This document shows positions 41,981 through 52,546 of a stretch of DNA of 64,000 nucleotides, piece by piece. The notes below the pieces were generated by a model. The model worked only from the letters and a program-made list of their open reading frames with translations. It did not search any database and was not told the origin of the DNA. This DNA comes from Amblyomma americanum (Eukaryota; Arthropoda; Arachnida; Ixodida; Ixodidae). The stretch's first letter is position 1. Each line of letters opens with the position of its first letter. The position numbers and the translations under genes are program-made. The stretch lies in assembly GCF_052857255.1 (NCBI RefSeq), contig NC_135502.1, positions 157,454,099 to 157,518,098 of the forward strand. The letters are read 5' to 3'.

Positions 41981-44900
41981 CTGCTGTCAAAACTAAAGGC
42001 CTTCTGCAGCCGTTTAGAGTGGTCGCGGACAGAACACTTTTTTCGTCTACTTTGAACACACATGCGAAAACAACGGCTTCGAATAAGACGAATGGCCACA
42101 AAAATTGACTGTACTTTCATGCGATGCTTCCATGGTAGTCGCACGCCTTAGCAACGCCTTATCGCTGTCGGCCATTCACTGTGTTGCTTTACAGCTCCCC
42201 GACAAGACACGGAAGGAGCTGGAGCAGCTGCAAGAAATATGTGTCATCACTCAATGCGCATATCCTATAGCCAGGTACACCCAATGTTCGCAGTGACGAA
42301 AGCTTTGGGGATTACTTCTGATATGCATGCACTTCACAGAGCTTAGAACGTTCATTCCTCGAGAACGGCACTGATTCTGACATGAAATTTACGTCTCTAA
42401 TTTACAAGTGGATTTCATGCACTTTTATAAAAAAAAAATCACCCGGTGACATCTCTCTACGGATATCAATACAACTTAGAAAACATTTTAACGCGACAGC
42501 ATTAAGTAACTCGTGTCGCAGGAAAGCCGGTGTGGGCGTCGGCGGCGTTAACAGTGAGCGAAAAAATCTCCTCCTCCTCCTCCTCGCAATGTACGCCACT
42601 GTCCCAACAGATTGCGCGCGGCTGCAGCGCCTCCCGCACGTCTCGTTCGGGTTCAGTGGGGCCGTGCGGGCACACAGGAATCACGAAGCTTGCGGCTGGC
42701 TGCCCGTTTGTACAGCGTTTAAGCTATGCTGGCGTTCGTGGCATCGGGTTTGTTGAGAACGATGTGCCGACGAACTACGACTGCAACTTGAGCCCTGCGC
42801 GTTTCGGCAACGCGCCTAGCAGCACTTCTACGTGGTTTGCAGCTCCGCGCGTGCGTTTCACCGTACGTAGCAGGGCGATTCGTCTAACTAGCAAGGCGTC
42901 GTTCCGAACGGGCGATGGCGGTCCGTGGATTCCCTGACAGTGCTGAAACACGCAGTCGCGTTCCACTCTTAAAGGCGAAGCTTAAGCGTCGTCCAATTTT
43001 TTTCTCCATGGGATAAAATATTGCATCCAGAGACGGCTTGCTCAGTTTTGCGACGTGTGCTGTATGCAGAAGACTTAGTACGCTTTTTTCAACAATGGAA
43101 GCACTATATCAAAATCGCTTTGCATACATGTAACATGCCAGGCGGAAATCTTACTTCAAAACTACACCAAAACACTATTTTGACAGTACATGGGAGTTTA
43201 ATGTTGAGCCTCCGCGGGACAAAAGTTGTTGGAACAAAAAAAATTCCGTTTTTTTTCTGGTACACCTGCAAGCGGCCAAGACAAAGAAACACGGTACGGA
43301 TATTATACACATACCCTCGCAGGCCTGCTGCAGTGAAAGAATAAGCGCTTCTGATTCTCATCTTGCACAAACGATTCAGGGACAATGTCTTCATGAACGC
43401 ATCATGAGGCAGGCCATAAATCACTAAACCTCTCTGATTGAAAAGGCAGTCAGTGCTCGGTAAATCAAATTCACTAAAGATGAAAAATAAAGTTCTCACC
43501 ATTCAGACTGCACTACTTTGCGCACGATGTTAAGCTCTACAATTCCCAATCAGACGAGGCACGCAGAAGCCCCAGTTCTTTGTCGCTTTCTCTTTTCCGT
43601 TTGGAGAAAAAAAAATGTCGGTTCTTAGTCAGGCAGCAATTACTCAAAGAAGCATTCTCTTTCCCGAACGTATTTCAAGATAAAAAAAGTACGGTGGTAC
43701 TGACAAATAGAATCATGCAGGCCAGGCTGCTTAATTACTCCAAACGTATCAGATGAGGAATTTCGCATGAGGAGAATACGAACGGCGTCAGCTTGCGCGT
43801 GCTTGCTTCCTCGGCGCGCTGGCTGTGTGGCTTTTCCCTGCCTGTCCGGTCGCAAGCGATGCTTTGAGTGCCGAGGAGGGGAGAAGAAGATGAGGGGATA
43901 GGTTCATTATATTATTCGGATGATCCTTGTAGAAACAGAGAGAGCAGCTAAACAACGGGTAGAGCAAAATGTAGGGAGTGTGGATGAGCAGCGCTGCTTA
44001 TAGCTAGGTGCGAGAGGAAAACAGGTTATTGAAGGTCAGTATACATAAAGTCAGAAATAAATAAATAGCGCCTTACCTGTTGGGGGCCTGCGCTGTTCTA
44101 AGAAAGAGGCTTCGCGGATGTGTCATAGGCACTTGAGAAGCTGAATATAGACTAAGAAACAACTATGCGAAAATGCCAAATGATTGGGTGAGTGCAAAAG
44201 GAAAAGCCCGAATGAAGAGCTAGCTTCATGTTCAGCGCACCAAATGTTGAAAGAGGAAAACGTGGAGCTTGTACATGGATTTGGCCAGAACAGATCCAAA
44301 CATTAGCGTTGCGTCTGCGGTTGTGTGCCTCGTTTGTTTAAGCTCAGATAAAAGTGTTACTAGAAAAGTATAAAACATTCTTGGGGCACCTAGTCTGCTT
44401 ATGTTTTTTTGAGGAAAAGGAAATGTTTTTGATGAAGAGATAGGGCGCAGTAGCATTTTACGATCCACAACTCAGCACCTTTTGTGACATATGACTCACC
44501 ATATTTTTGTGGCGCATTTTTTGGCCAATGATTCAGCACTTTCTGTGACCCATTTTGTGTCCATGATTGAAGATCATGATATAAGACTTTCAAGGCCACG
44601 AATCAATTGCTTCCTCAGACAATAATTCAGGTCATGACGACATTAATTATAATTTCAGTCATGACTCATCAATTCGGACTCATGACAATTATAATGGCTA
44701 ATATGACCATTATCTGACACTATATATATATATATATATATATTCCAACTTACATGCACATTCAACCATGACACACACTTTGCTTCCAGATTTTGTGTCC
44801 ACGTTTTGCAGAAACCTCAGCTGCCGACATAGCCTAGTATTGCTCTCGCATTATTAAGAATCAATAACTAAAATGAGCATGAACAAGGCGCTCTTCGAGT

Positions 44901-46633
44901 GCTTCATATAGCATAGTGTGGCAAACAAAGGAGAAAAACTCATGTCCAAGCTACAGCATTCATCATTACAATACAATAATTCGCTAGCAGAGCAAACAAT
45001 ACCCTACTCTTTATAAGCAATAATGTAGACTGGTCGGCGTGAGTCGATATCATGTGGCCCGCTCGTGCTTGTCTGCGCTAGCTTGAAATGACGCGATGCG
45101 CTACTCAATGCACAAATTCCGACCCCTTGGTATTAAAGCTTCGCGCAAAAAAGAAGCTTAGAAACGAGGAGAATTGCGATTCGTAAAAACTTCCGATCTT
45201 TCATTCGATAAACGTGGTTTTCATAATCAAACAATGTATTCAAGGGCCTTCAATACAAATTACCCCAAATTACTGTGAAATAACAAAGCAATTTATGACA
45301 TTAAAAAGCTCGACAACTTAGGTACTTTGGCCTAGACTCTAAAAAATGCTCCGCTGTACACAGAACCCCACTGATAATGCGTTTGTAGAGGGTTTTCTTT
45401 AACACGAGCTACGGACTATATGTCAGAAACGGCGACTCCGTATGACGATTGTTGTATTCTTGGTAACGAAAAGTTACGTGATGCTAAGCACGAAAAAAAT
45501 TAATATTTGGCAACGAATACTTCTGCTGTGTTCCTAGTAAAGGTTCCGTAATGTGTAAGCAGACCGCCTCCGTTCACTCAAAAGTCATTTGATCTAAAGC
45601 GCAAATAATCTGCATTGCAATTGTGTCGTTTTCGTAGTATATGCACATGCGTCTTTTTGTGCAGCTTCTGCCCACAATGTTCGCTGCAGATATGGCAGTG
45701 CAGGTGCCAAAGAATTAGGTGTCATATACAAGACCTTCCTTTACGTATATTACGTATAGGATGCATACAAAGAATGTCGCTTAGAATGAAAGAGTGGTGT
45801 TTGGGTGAGTAAAAGAACATACGTTTTTTTCATGAAAAATTGCACACAATGTACCTCTGCATATTGCGGACGTTTTCGTCTGATAAGCATAAAAAGAATC
45901 CTCATTCTGTAGGAACACAACACCAATTATGAGGTTCACAATACATTTGAGCCATCAGCTTTTGAAAAAAATGGCATTCGTAGAGGCTTGCAAAAACCCA
46001 TTTCCTGAGAACCCAGCCATTACGATTATTTGCAATAATTCACTCCTCATAACAGTAAACAGCAAAAACCACAGAACCAAGAAACAGACAAAATGCGCTG
46101 GAACAGACACCACTGTGTGCATGAAAGTCTTTACAGCTGTCTGTCATTTTGTGCATAGAAAGTAGCTAAGGATGGGTACCAAATTTAAATCAATGCAGAT
46201 GCCTCTCTGTACATAGTATTCAATGCACAAATTATCGAGCAAGGAACAACAATGCTAACGTCTTAAAAAGGACAACACTTGCCCAAAAGCAATCAGGATG
46301 CGCACTTCCCCAAAAACCTCATGCTTTCACTCACAGTTTTCGTTATATCTGCATGTGTATTCATTATTTCAAATGTATCTATCTTTGACGTGAAGTGAAT
46401 ATGCAATTAGAGATATTAGCCTCAGCTGACTATGGTATTGTAGTTTGCCAGTGTGCCTGAGAAAAACCGAATTTCAAGTTTTCAAAACGGGTTTTTTGGA
46501 GAAATCTAACCGAAGACCGTAGTCATGAGGCCCTTTTCAAATTTATGAACAAGAAAAACGAAGTGTCCTCATTTGCCTGATGCAAAAAAGAGAAAGATAT
46601 GGATCTTTCTGCTTCTTCAACAGCTGTGATACG
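41969..46633. other. Unassigned DNA with microsatellite
   Basis: No gene is recognised. The segment 42480-42990 (starting AACGCGACAGCATTAAGTAA, ending CTCTTAAAGGCGAAGCTTAA) resembles an interspersed repeat I may have seen in tick DNA, but I cannot name it. Around 44470-44700 there is loose repetition of ATGATTCA and CATGACTCAT motifs, followed by a TA run at 44721-44743. Frames up to 135 codons lack signatures. Confidence 0.4.
44721..44743. repeat. (TA)n microsatellite
   Basis: About eleven uninterrupted TA dinucleotides. Confidence 0.95.
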
Positions 46634-48105
46634 TTGGAGAAACTGTAGTTGGAGAAACTCCCTATTCGTGAAAGTCTACATTGGAGAAACACTCGTTTGG
46701 AATAACTCCACATTAGAGAAATTTCCTGTTGAGAAACTCCATGTTGGAGAAACTCCAGATTGACTAAACTCTGTTCGAGAAACTCTTTGTTGTAGAAAAT
46801 CTATGTTGGAGAAACTCTCTGTTGGAGAAACTCCATGTTGGAGCAAATCCATGTTGGAGAAACTCCCAGTTAGAGAAACTCCCTGTTGAAGAAACTCGCT
46901 TTTGGATAAATTTCATATAGAAAAAACTCCTTGTTAGAGAAACTCTATGTTAGAGAAACTCCCTGTTAGAGAACACCCTGTTGAAGAAACTCCCTGTTGA
47001 ATAAAATTCATGCTGGAGAAAATCTCTGTTAGAGAAACTGCCTGTTCGGAAAAACGCCTTGTTGGTAAAATTTTATGTTGGAGAAACCGCGTGTTGAGGA
47101 AACTCTCTGTTGCAGAAACACTATGTTGGAGAAGTCGGTGTTGGAGGAACTTCCTGTTGGATAAACTCCATGTTGGACAAATTTTATGTTGGAGAAACTT
47201 CACGTTGGAGAAACACACTGTTGGAGAAACTCCCTGATGAGGTACGCATGGTAGAGAAACTCTAGATTGGAGAAACACCCTGTTGGAGAAACTCTATGTT
47301 GAAGAAACTCCCTGTCAGAGAAACTTCCTGTTAGAGAAACGCCCTGTTAGAGAAACTCAATATTGGAGCTTATTCCGTGTTCGAGGAACTCCCTTTTGGA
47401 GAAACAACATATTGGAGAAACTCTCTTTTGGAGAAACTATGTTGTATAACTCTATGTAGGAGAAACTCCCTTTTGTAGAAATTACATGTTGGAGAAGGTC
47501 CCTATTAGAGAAACGCCATGTTGGCGAAACGCTACATTGCAGAAACTCTGTTGGAGAATCTCAAGGTTGGAAAAACTTCACGTTGGAGAAAGAACCTGTA
47601 GGAGAAACTTCCTGTTGAGGAACTCCATGCTGGAGATACTACCTGTAGGATAACATCCCTGATGGATAAACTCCATTTTAGAGATAGTCCCTGTTGGAGA
47701 AAATCCGTGTTGCAGGAAATCTCTGTTGGAGGCAATTGCTGTTGGAGAAATTCCATGTTGGATAAACTCCATGGTGGAAAAAAACCATTTTGGAGAAACT
47801 CCCTATTGAAAAAACACCCCCTTGGAGAAAAATTATATTGAAGAAATTCTATGTTGGAGAAGCTCGCGGTGAGAAACTTCATCTTGTAGAAACTCTATGT
47901 TGGAGGAGCTCTCTGTTGGAGCAACTCCCTGTTAGGAGAAACGCGCTGTTGTTGAAACTATGTTAGAAAAACTCCCTGTTCTAGAAGCTCTATTTAGGAG
48001 AAAGTGCCTGTTGGATAAATTTCATGTTTGCGAAACTCGCTCCTTGTGAAACTCTATGTTGGAGAATCTCCCTGTTGGATAAACGCCATGTAGTACAAAT
48101 TTTAT
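46634..48105. repeat. 16-bp minisatellite array, left segment
   Basis: Tandem units of 16 bp with consensus CTGTTGGAGAAACTCC or ATGTTGGAGAAACTCC, individually 70-100% alike by eye. Each unit contains GGAG-AAA-CTCC, an inverted repeat of 4 bp around AAA. Sixteen is not a multiple of three, so three units make a 48-bp, 16-residue period. Both strands then show long open frames (minus strand FLQHGVSPTGSFSNME-like). These are by-products of the repeat, not genes. The array stops exactly at the 5' end of LINE B. Confidence 0.95.
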
Positions 48106-48375
48106 TTCCTGGTTCTTCAGTTCCCATGGAATACATAGACTGCGGATTCACTGCAACTTTGGACGCTGCCAAACGCGACCAGACCCGACAGCTGGACGAA
48201 ACCACCCTTCCTGGACGAGATTGTCAAGTTCGGCTGGCAACCGGAGCCATATACATCCGCCCACCCCGCTATCAGCGTTGGAAGCGCGGGATATAATCTG
48301 CAACCGGACAGCGTTTTCTTGGGGCACGACACCGCTTTCAACATGAAGCACTCACCGTTCGTGTTCTTCCAGGTT
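48106..48375 (+). repeat. LINE B leader module 1
   Basis: A 270-bp unit about 97% identical to 48376-48645. In the ORF1 frame this copy has TAG near 48136 where module 2 has CCG, so translation would start after it. It ends TTCGTGTTCTTCCAGGT. The near identity points to recent duplication or constant turnover. Confidence 0.9.
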
Positions 48376-49515
48376 TTCCTGGTTCTTCAGTTCCCATGGA
48401 ATACACCGACTGCGGATTCACTGCAACTTTGGACGCTGCCAAACGCGACCAGACCCGACAGCTGGACGAAACCACCCTTCCTGGACGAGATTGTCAAGTT
48501 CGGCTGGCAACCGGAGCCATATACATCCGCCCACCACGCTATCAGCGTTGGAAGCGCGGGATATAATCAGCAACCGGACATCGTTTTCTTGGGGCACGAC
48601 ACCGCTTTCAACATGAAGCACTCACCGTTCGTGTTCTTCCAGGTTAGTTACAATGATGACCCTTTATCTGCTAAAACCTCGAATCGTTTTTTGTTCGTGG
48701 TGTCGTGCCCCAGACACTGGTTGCAGACTAGAATGGCACTCTGTATTAGCAGCATCCTGTTAGCGCTCTCTGGAGACGTAGAGTCAAATCCCGGTCCGCC
48801 TGGCACCGATCAAGAAAGCGTCCTGGCAACTGTACTCGAGACAGTGCAGAGAATTGAATCTGGCCAGGATGGTATCAGGAATGACCTACGCGCCCTAAAA
48901 CAATGGCAGGCATCAGTGGACGTTGAACTAAAACAGCTATCTGCCAGAATTCGCACAATCGAGGTCGAAATGGTAGAAATGAAATCTACCATTTCTACGC
49001 CATCCACAGAACTGTCTACAATAGGTCCCTCAAATATAACCGAGCAAAAAAAGATAATTACCTCACGATGTGACGACACAGAAAACAGACTTCGCCGCTC
49101 TAACCTACTTTTCTTTGGTATATCTGACAACGAGTCCGAAACATGGTCTAGCTCAGAAACAAAGGTGTTGGAGCTGTGTGCGGAACACCTTGGCTGCACA
49201 CTTGGGCCAACACAAATTGAAAGGGCTCATCGGCTTGGTCGATACCAACCAGAGAAGTGTAGGCCGATCATCGTCAAGTTTGCTCACTACAAGGACAAAC
49301 AGCAGATCATAGATAAAGGTCACAAGTTTAAAGACACACAGTATGTCGTTCGCGAAGATTTTTCTTTCCCAACACGCCTGGCCAGGAAAAAACTGATAGA
49401 TTTCGCAAAGTCGGAGGGCGGATCGTTTAAGCTTAGGGTCGATAAACTGCGCATGAACGACACTGTATATATGTACGACGCTGCTTCTGACACTGTCAAA
49501 CAATGTACCCGATAG
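48343..49515 (+). CDS. LINE B ORF1: leader, 2A, coiled coil and RNA-binding core
   Basis: An intact 390-codon frame from the first ATG (48343). MKHSPFVFFQVFLVLQF opens it and recurs from 48613 in the second module junction. Residues 134-143 (ALCISSILLALS region) are hydrophobic and lead straight into GDVESNPGP (144-152). About 60 residues of coiled coil follow (VLETVQRIESGQDGIRNDLR). The RNA-binding core has LRRSNLLFFGISDNESETW, IERAHRLGRYQPEKCRPIIV and VREDFSFPTRLARKKLIDFA. If the 2A works, two products form: a leader of about 151 residues, possibly membrane-directed, and a cytosolic RNA-binding protein. The frame ends at TAG 49513-49515, with ORF2 open in the same frame behind it. Confidence 0.85.
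   Translation: MKHSPFVFFQVFLVLQFPWNTPTADSLQLWTLPNATRPDSWTKPPFLDEIVKFGWQPEPYTSAHHAISVGSAGYNQQPDIVFLGHDTAFNMKHSPFVFFQVSYNDDPLSAKTSNRFLFVVSCPRHWLQTRMALCISSILLALSGDVESNPGPPGTDQESVLATVLETVQRIESGQDGIRNDLRALKQWQASVDVELKQLSARIRTIEVEMVEMKSTISTPSTELSTIGPSNITEQKKIITSRCDDTENRLRRSNLLFFGISDNESETWSSSETKVLELCAEHLGCTLGPTQIERAHRLGRYQPEKCRPIIVKFAHYKDKQQIIDKGHKFKDTQYVVREDFSFPTRLARKKLIDFAKSEGGSFKLRVDKLRMNDTVYMYDAASDTVKQCTR
48376..48645 (+). repeat. LINE B leader module 2
   Basis: 270 bp (90 codons), in frame with ORF1. It starts TTCCTGGTTCTTCAG and ends GTGTTCTTCCAGGTT, then AGTTACAATG. MKHSPFVFFQVFLVLQF, spanning the junction from module 1, is signal-peptide-like. Confidence 0.9.
48772..48798 (+). other. 2A-type ribosome-skipping motif in LINE B
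   Basis: Encodes GDVESNPGP, an exact fit to D-x-E-x-N-P-G-P, in frame with the intact ORF1 and preceded by SSILLALS. Confidence 0.9.
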
Positions 49516-52350
49516 CAAAAACGAAGAGCGGTTGTACACAATTCTGACTATCAGCCACAACCTTCATACGGCGGCACTGCCCACCATTCGCTTTCCATAT
49601 CTCTCACTAACATACGTAGCATCCTTCGAAAGCGCACCGAACTTTACTCATATCTTGAAGATAGTAACTCTGACATATTAACTTTAACAGAAACGTGGCT
49701 GCACTCGGATATAACTGACGTCGAAATCTTACCTGACTCTCGTGATTTTGTTATTTACCGGAATGACAGACCTAATAAAAGAGGAGGTGGCGTGATGATC
49801 GCCATAAAAACACATTCCTTCCTTTCGTGTTAACATTTCGTCCCCTCTAGAAATTTTATGGGTTTGCATCATGTCCTCATCGCTTAAGTCTCTTCATGGC
49901 ATATGTTACCGACCACCAGATAGTTCAGACTCTTTCGTAACAAATTTGCATGCCAACCTCTTAGATATAAGAAGTAACTTTCCAAAGGCCGACATTTATT
50001 TATTTGGTGATTTTAATTACCCGAATATCAACTGGAATACCTTAACTGCATCGGCACAGGACTCACTTATTTCGTTGAACTAACATTAGACTTTTCTTTA
50101 ACTCATCTAGTTTCTCAACCTACGCGCGACCTTAACATATTAGACCTTGTTCTCACATCGGCTCCAGACAATATAAGCCCGATCTCCCTCACGGATGGTT
50201 TCAGTGATCACAAACTGCTCCATTTCACTCTGAAAATGCCCTCACACCAACGCAGACCACCTCAGAAATATATCTTCGACTATAACAGAGCGAACTACGA
50301 TGCCGTTAACCTCGGCTTACAAACATTCTGTGATTCCTTTCTGCAATCCTTTCCTAATCAATCTGTTAACGAAAACTGGCGTCACTTTAAAGATAAGCTC
50401 ACGCAGTTAATGAACACCTATATACCCCGCATATCTTTCCGTGCTAACTCATCTAAGCCGTGGTACCACAGGAACCTGCGTACGTTGATGAACAAAAAAA
50501 AACGACTTTTTATAACAGCTAAACGGCTCAAAACACCCGCATCATGGGAAAAACATAAAAACGCTGATAAAGAATACTGCGCGGCCATACGGAAAGCTAG
50601 GCATAAGTTCATGGCTCACGATCTGCAATCAGTAATTAGGCACAATCCAAAAAAATTTTGGAAAACATTATCACCTTCTGAAACTTCTTCAGATTTTACG
50701 TTGATTGATGAGGCTGGAGGCCCCATTGCTCAAGACGAACGCCCTCAGACTTTCAATAGCTTTTTCGTTAATATGTTCACGAAGGAAGACTATTCCAATA
50801 TTCCATCGCCATCAGAATATGACTATGACTACATGAGCCCAATAGACGTTACTGTTGATGGCGTTGCGACATTGATTAAAAATCTGAAATTAAGTACTTC
50901 ATGTGGTATTGACGGGATTAATTCGAAAATTTTGAAACATACCGTGGCTCATTCCAGCGTCATACTCACTCATATATTTCTGCAATCACTTTCAACAGGC
51001 GAGATACCATACGAGTGGAAAATTGGAAAAGTTATTCCAATTTTTAAATCCGGTGGCCGAACTGACGTTGCTAACTATCGCCCAATATCTCTGACATGTA
51101 TATCTTGCAAACTTCTCGAACACATCATTGCATCTAACACGGCATTACATTTAGAAGGCAACGGTTTCTTCTTTTCAAAACAACATGGGTTCAGAAAAGG
51201 GTTATCATGTGAAACACAACTACTCGAATTTACTAATGAGCTTTTTCACGGTATGGACGAAAATCTTCAAATCGACTGTATATTCCTAGACTATGCTAAA
51301 GCCTTTGACCGCGTTCCACACTGTCATTTAATAGCGAAACTCTCATCATTGCGCCTCGATTCATTAACAATTTCTTGGATAAGAAACTTTTTATCACTTC
51401 GAAAACAATTCACTTCTATTGATAACCATTCATCCCATTTAATTGATGTAACATCAGGCGTACCGCAAGGTAGTGTAATAGGCCCGTTACTTTTTCTGAT
51501 TTACATCAATGACCTCCCATTAGGCATTACCTCAACACTCAGAATGTTTGCAGACAATTGCGTTATTTATCGCAAAATCCGCTCCTTTAATGACCACATC
51601 GCCCTTCAAGAAGATCTACATCGCATTAATAACTGGTGCTCATCATGGCTAATGTCCCTTAACACTGGTAAATGCCAGTTAATGACATTTAGCCGTAAAT
51701 GGTCTAATTACCTTTTCACTTACTCGCTTAACAACAGTCCAGTCACTCTTGCGTCATCGTACAAGTACCTTGGCGTTCACTTTTTATCTAATCTCTCATG
51801 GAAAACCCACATAGAAAAAATTGCTGCCAAAGCTAGCCGTACATTAGGTTATTTAAAGCGTAACCTCAGAGGTGCGCCTTCTTCCACACGCCAGCTCGCA
51901 TATCAGACATTCGTCCGCCCTCAAATTGAATACGCATCTTCCATTTGGTCACCTCACCAACAGTACCTAATTAATTCCCTAGAGCGCGTACAAAATTGTG
52001 CCGCTCGCTTCATTTCTCGCAACTATTGCCGACATTCCAGTATAACTAACATTAAGGCTTCGTTATCCCTTCCATCCTTAGAATCTCGCAGAACAATAGC
52101 ACTTATCTGCCTCTTCCATAAAATTGTTTACAGCCATCATTCCTTCACACTACCCCTTACAAAACCGGCCCGCACATCTTACCGATTGCATAATCACCTC
52201 AGTTTTAAGCGCCTTTCGGGAAGGACCACTGCATTCAACTCATCAGCCCTGCCCCGTGCAATAATTTATTGGAATAGTCTTCCTGATAACATTGTTCACA
52301 TCTCAGATCATGTTATTTTCAAGGAAAAAGTAAGTAGCATTTTCTTCTGA
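49516..52350 (+). pseudogene. LINE B ORF2: endonuclease and reverse transcriptase
   Basis: No ATG lies before the endonuclease, which begins in the ORF1 frame right after the TAG. Endonuclease blocks are SLTNIRSI (Asn), LTETWLH (Glu), CYRPPDS, FGDFNYPNINW and FSDHKLLHF. A 1-base deletion near 49830 and a compensating shift near 50060 break this part. From 50236 the frame is open for 704 codons with LSTSCGIDGINSKI, VIPIFKSGGRTDVANYRPIS, QHGFRKGLSCETQL, FLDYAKAFDRVP, SGVPQGSVIGPLLF and the C-terminal domain (FVRPQIEYASSIWSPHQQ, RAIIYWNSLP). The active site reads FADN rather than FADD: Asn is encoded at 51556-51558 where the second metal-binding Asp is expected, which should abolish polymerase activity. 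Confidence 0.88.
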
Positions 52351-52546
52351 AGTGTGTTCTGTAGTGCGTTTTTCAATTTAGTTTTTCAATTTAGTTCTAT
52401 TTTCTGGTTGGTTGCTTGTTCTTTGTATAACGATGTTAAAATAACCATGTTCTACTTGCTTCTTTTTCCCACCCCAGTTATGTAACCCCCCTCACATAAT
52501 ACTCCAGTCGGAGCCCGTGAGGTATTTGAATAAAAAAAAAGAAAGT

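Larger units (their letters stand above)
48106..52542 (+). mobile_element. LINE B: full-length CR1-like LINE with 2A motif, inside the minisatellite
   Basis: A 4.4-kb plus-strand element flanked on both sides by the 16-bp array, so its ends are well defined. It has two 270-bp leader modules, an intact ORF1 with 2A, an ORF2 with two opposing frameshifts in the endonuclease, and an intact 704-codon RT frame. The 3' tail ends near AATAAAAAAAAAGAAAG. No clear target-site duplication, as usual for this group. It is the best-preserved member of the A/B/C family here. Confidence 0.9.

Noticed and set aside
42480..42990. Named tick DNA transposon
   Set aside because: The segment felt familiar, but I found no terminal inverted repeats or duplication and cannot name a family, so it is left unassigned.
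45615..45812. Cys-rich ORF (CSFCPQCSLQIWQCRCQ) suggestive of a zinc finger
   Set aside because: The Cys/His spacing does not fit C2H2 or knuckle patterns and the frame is short.
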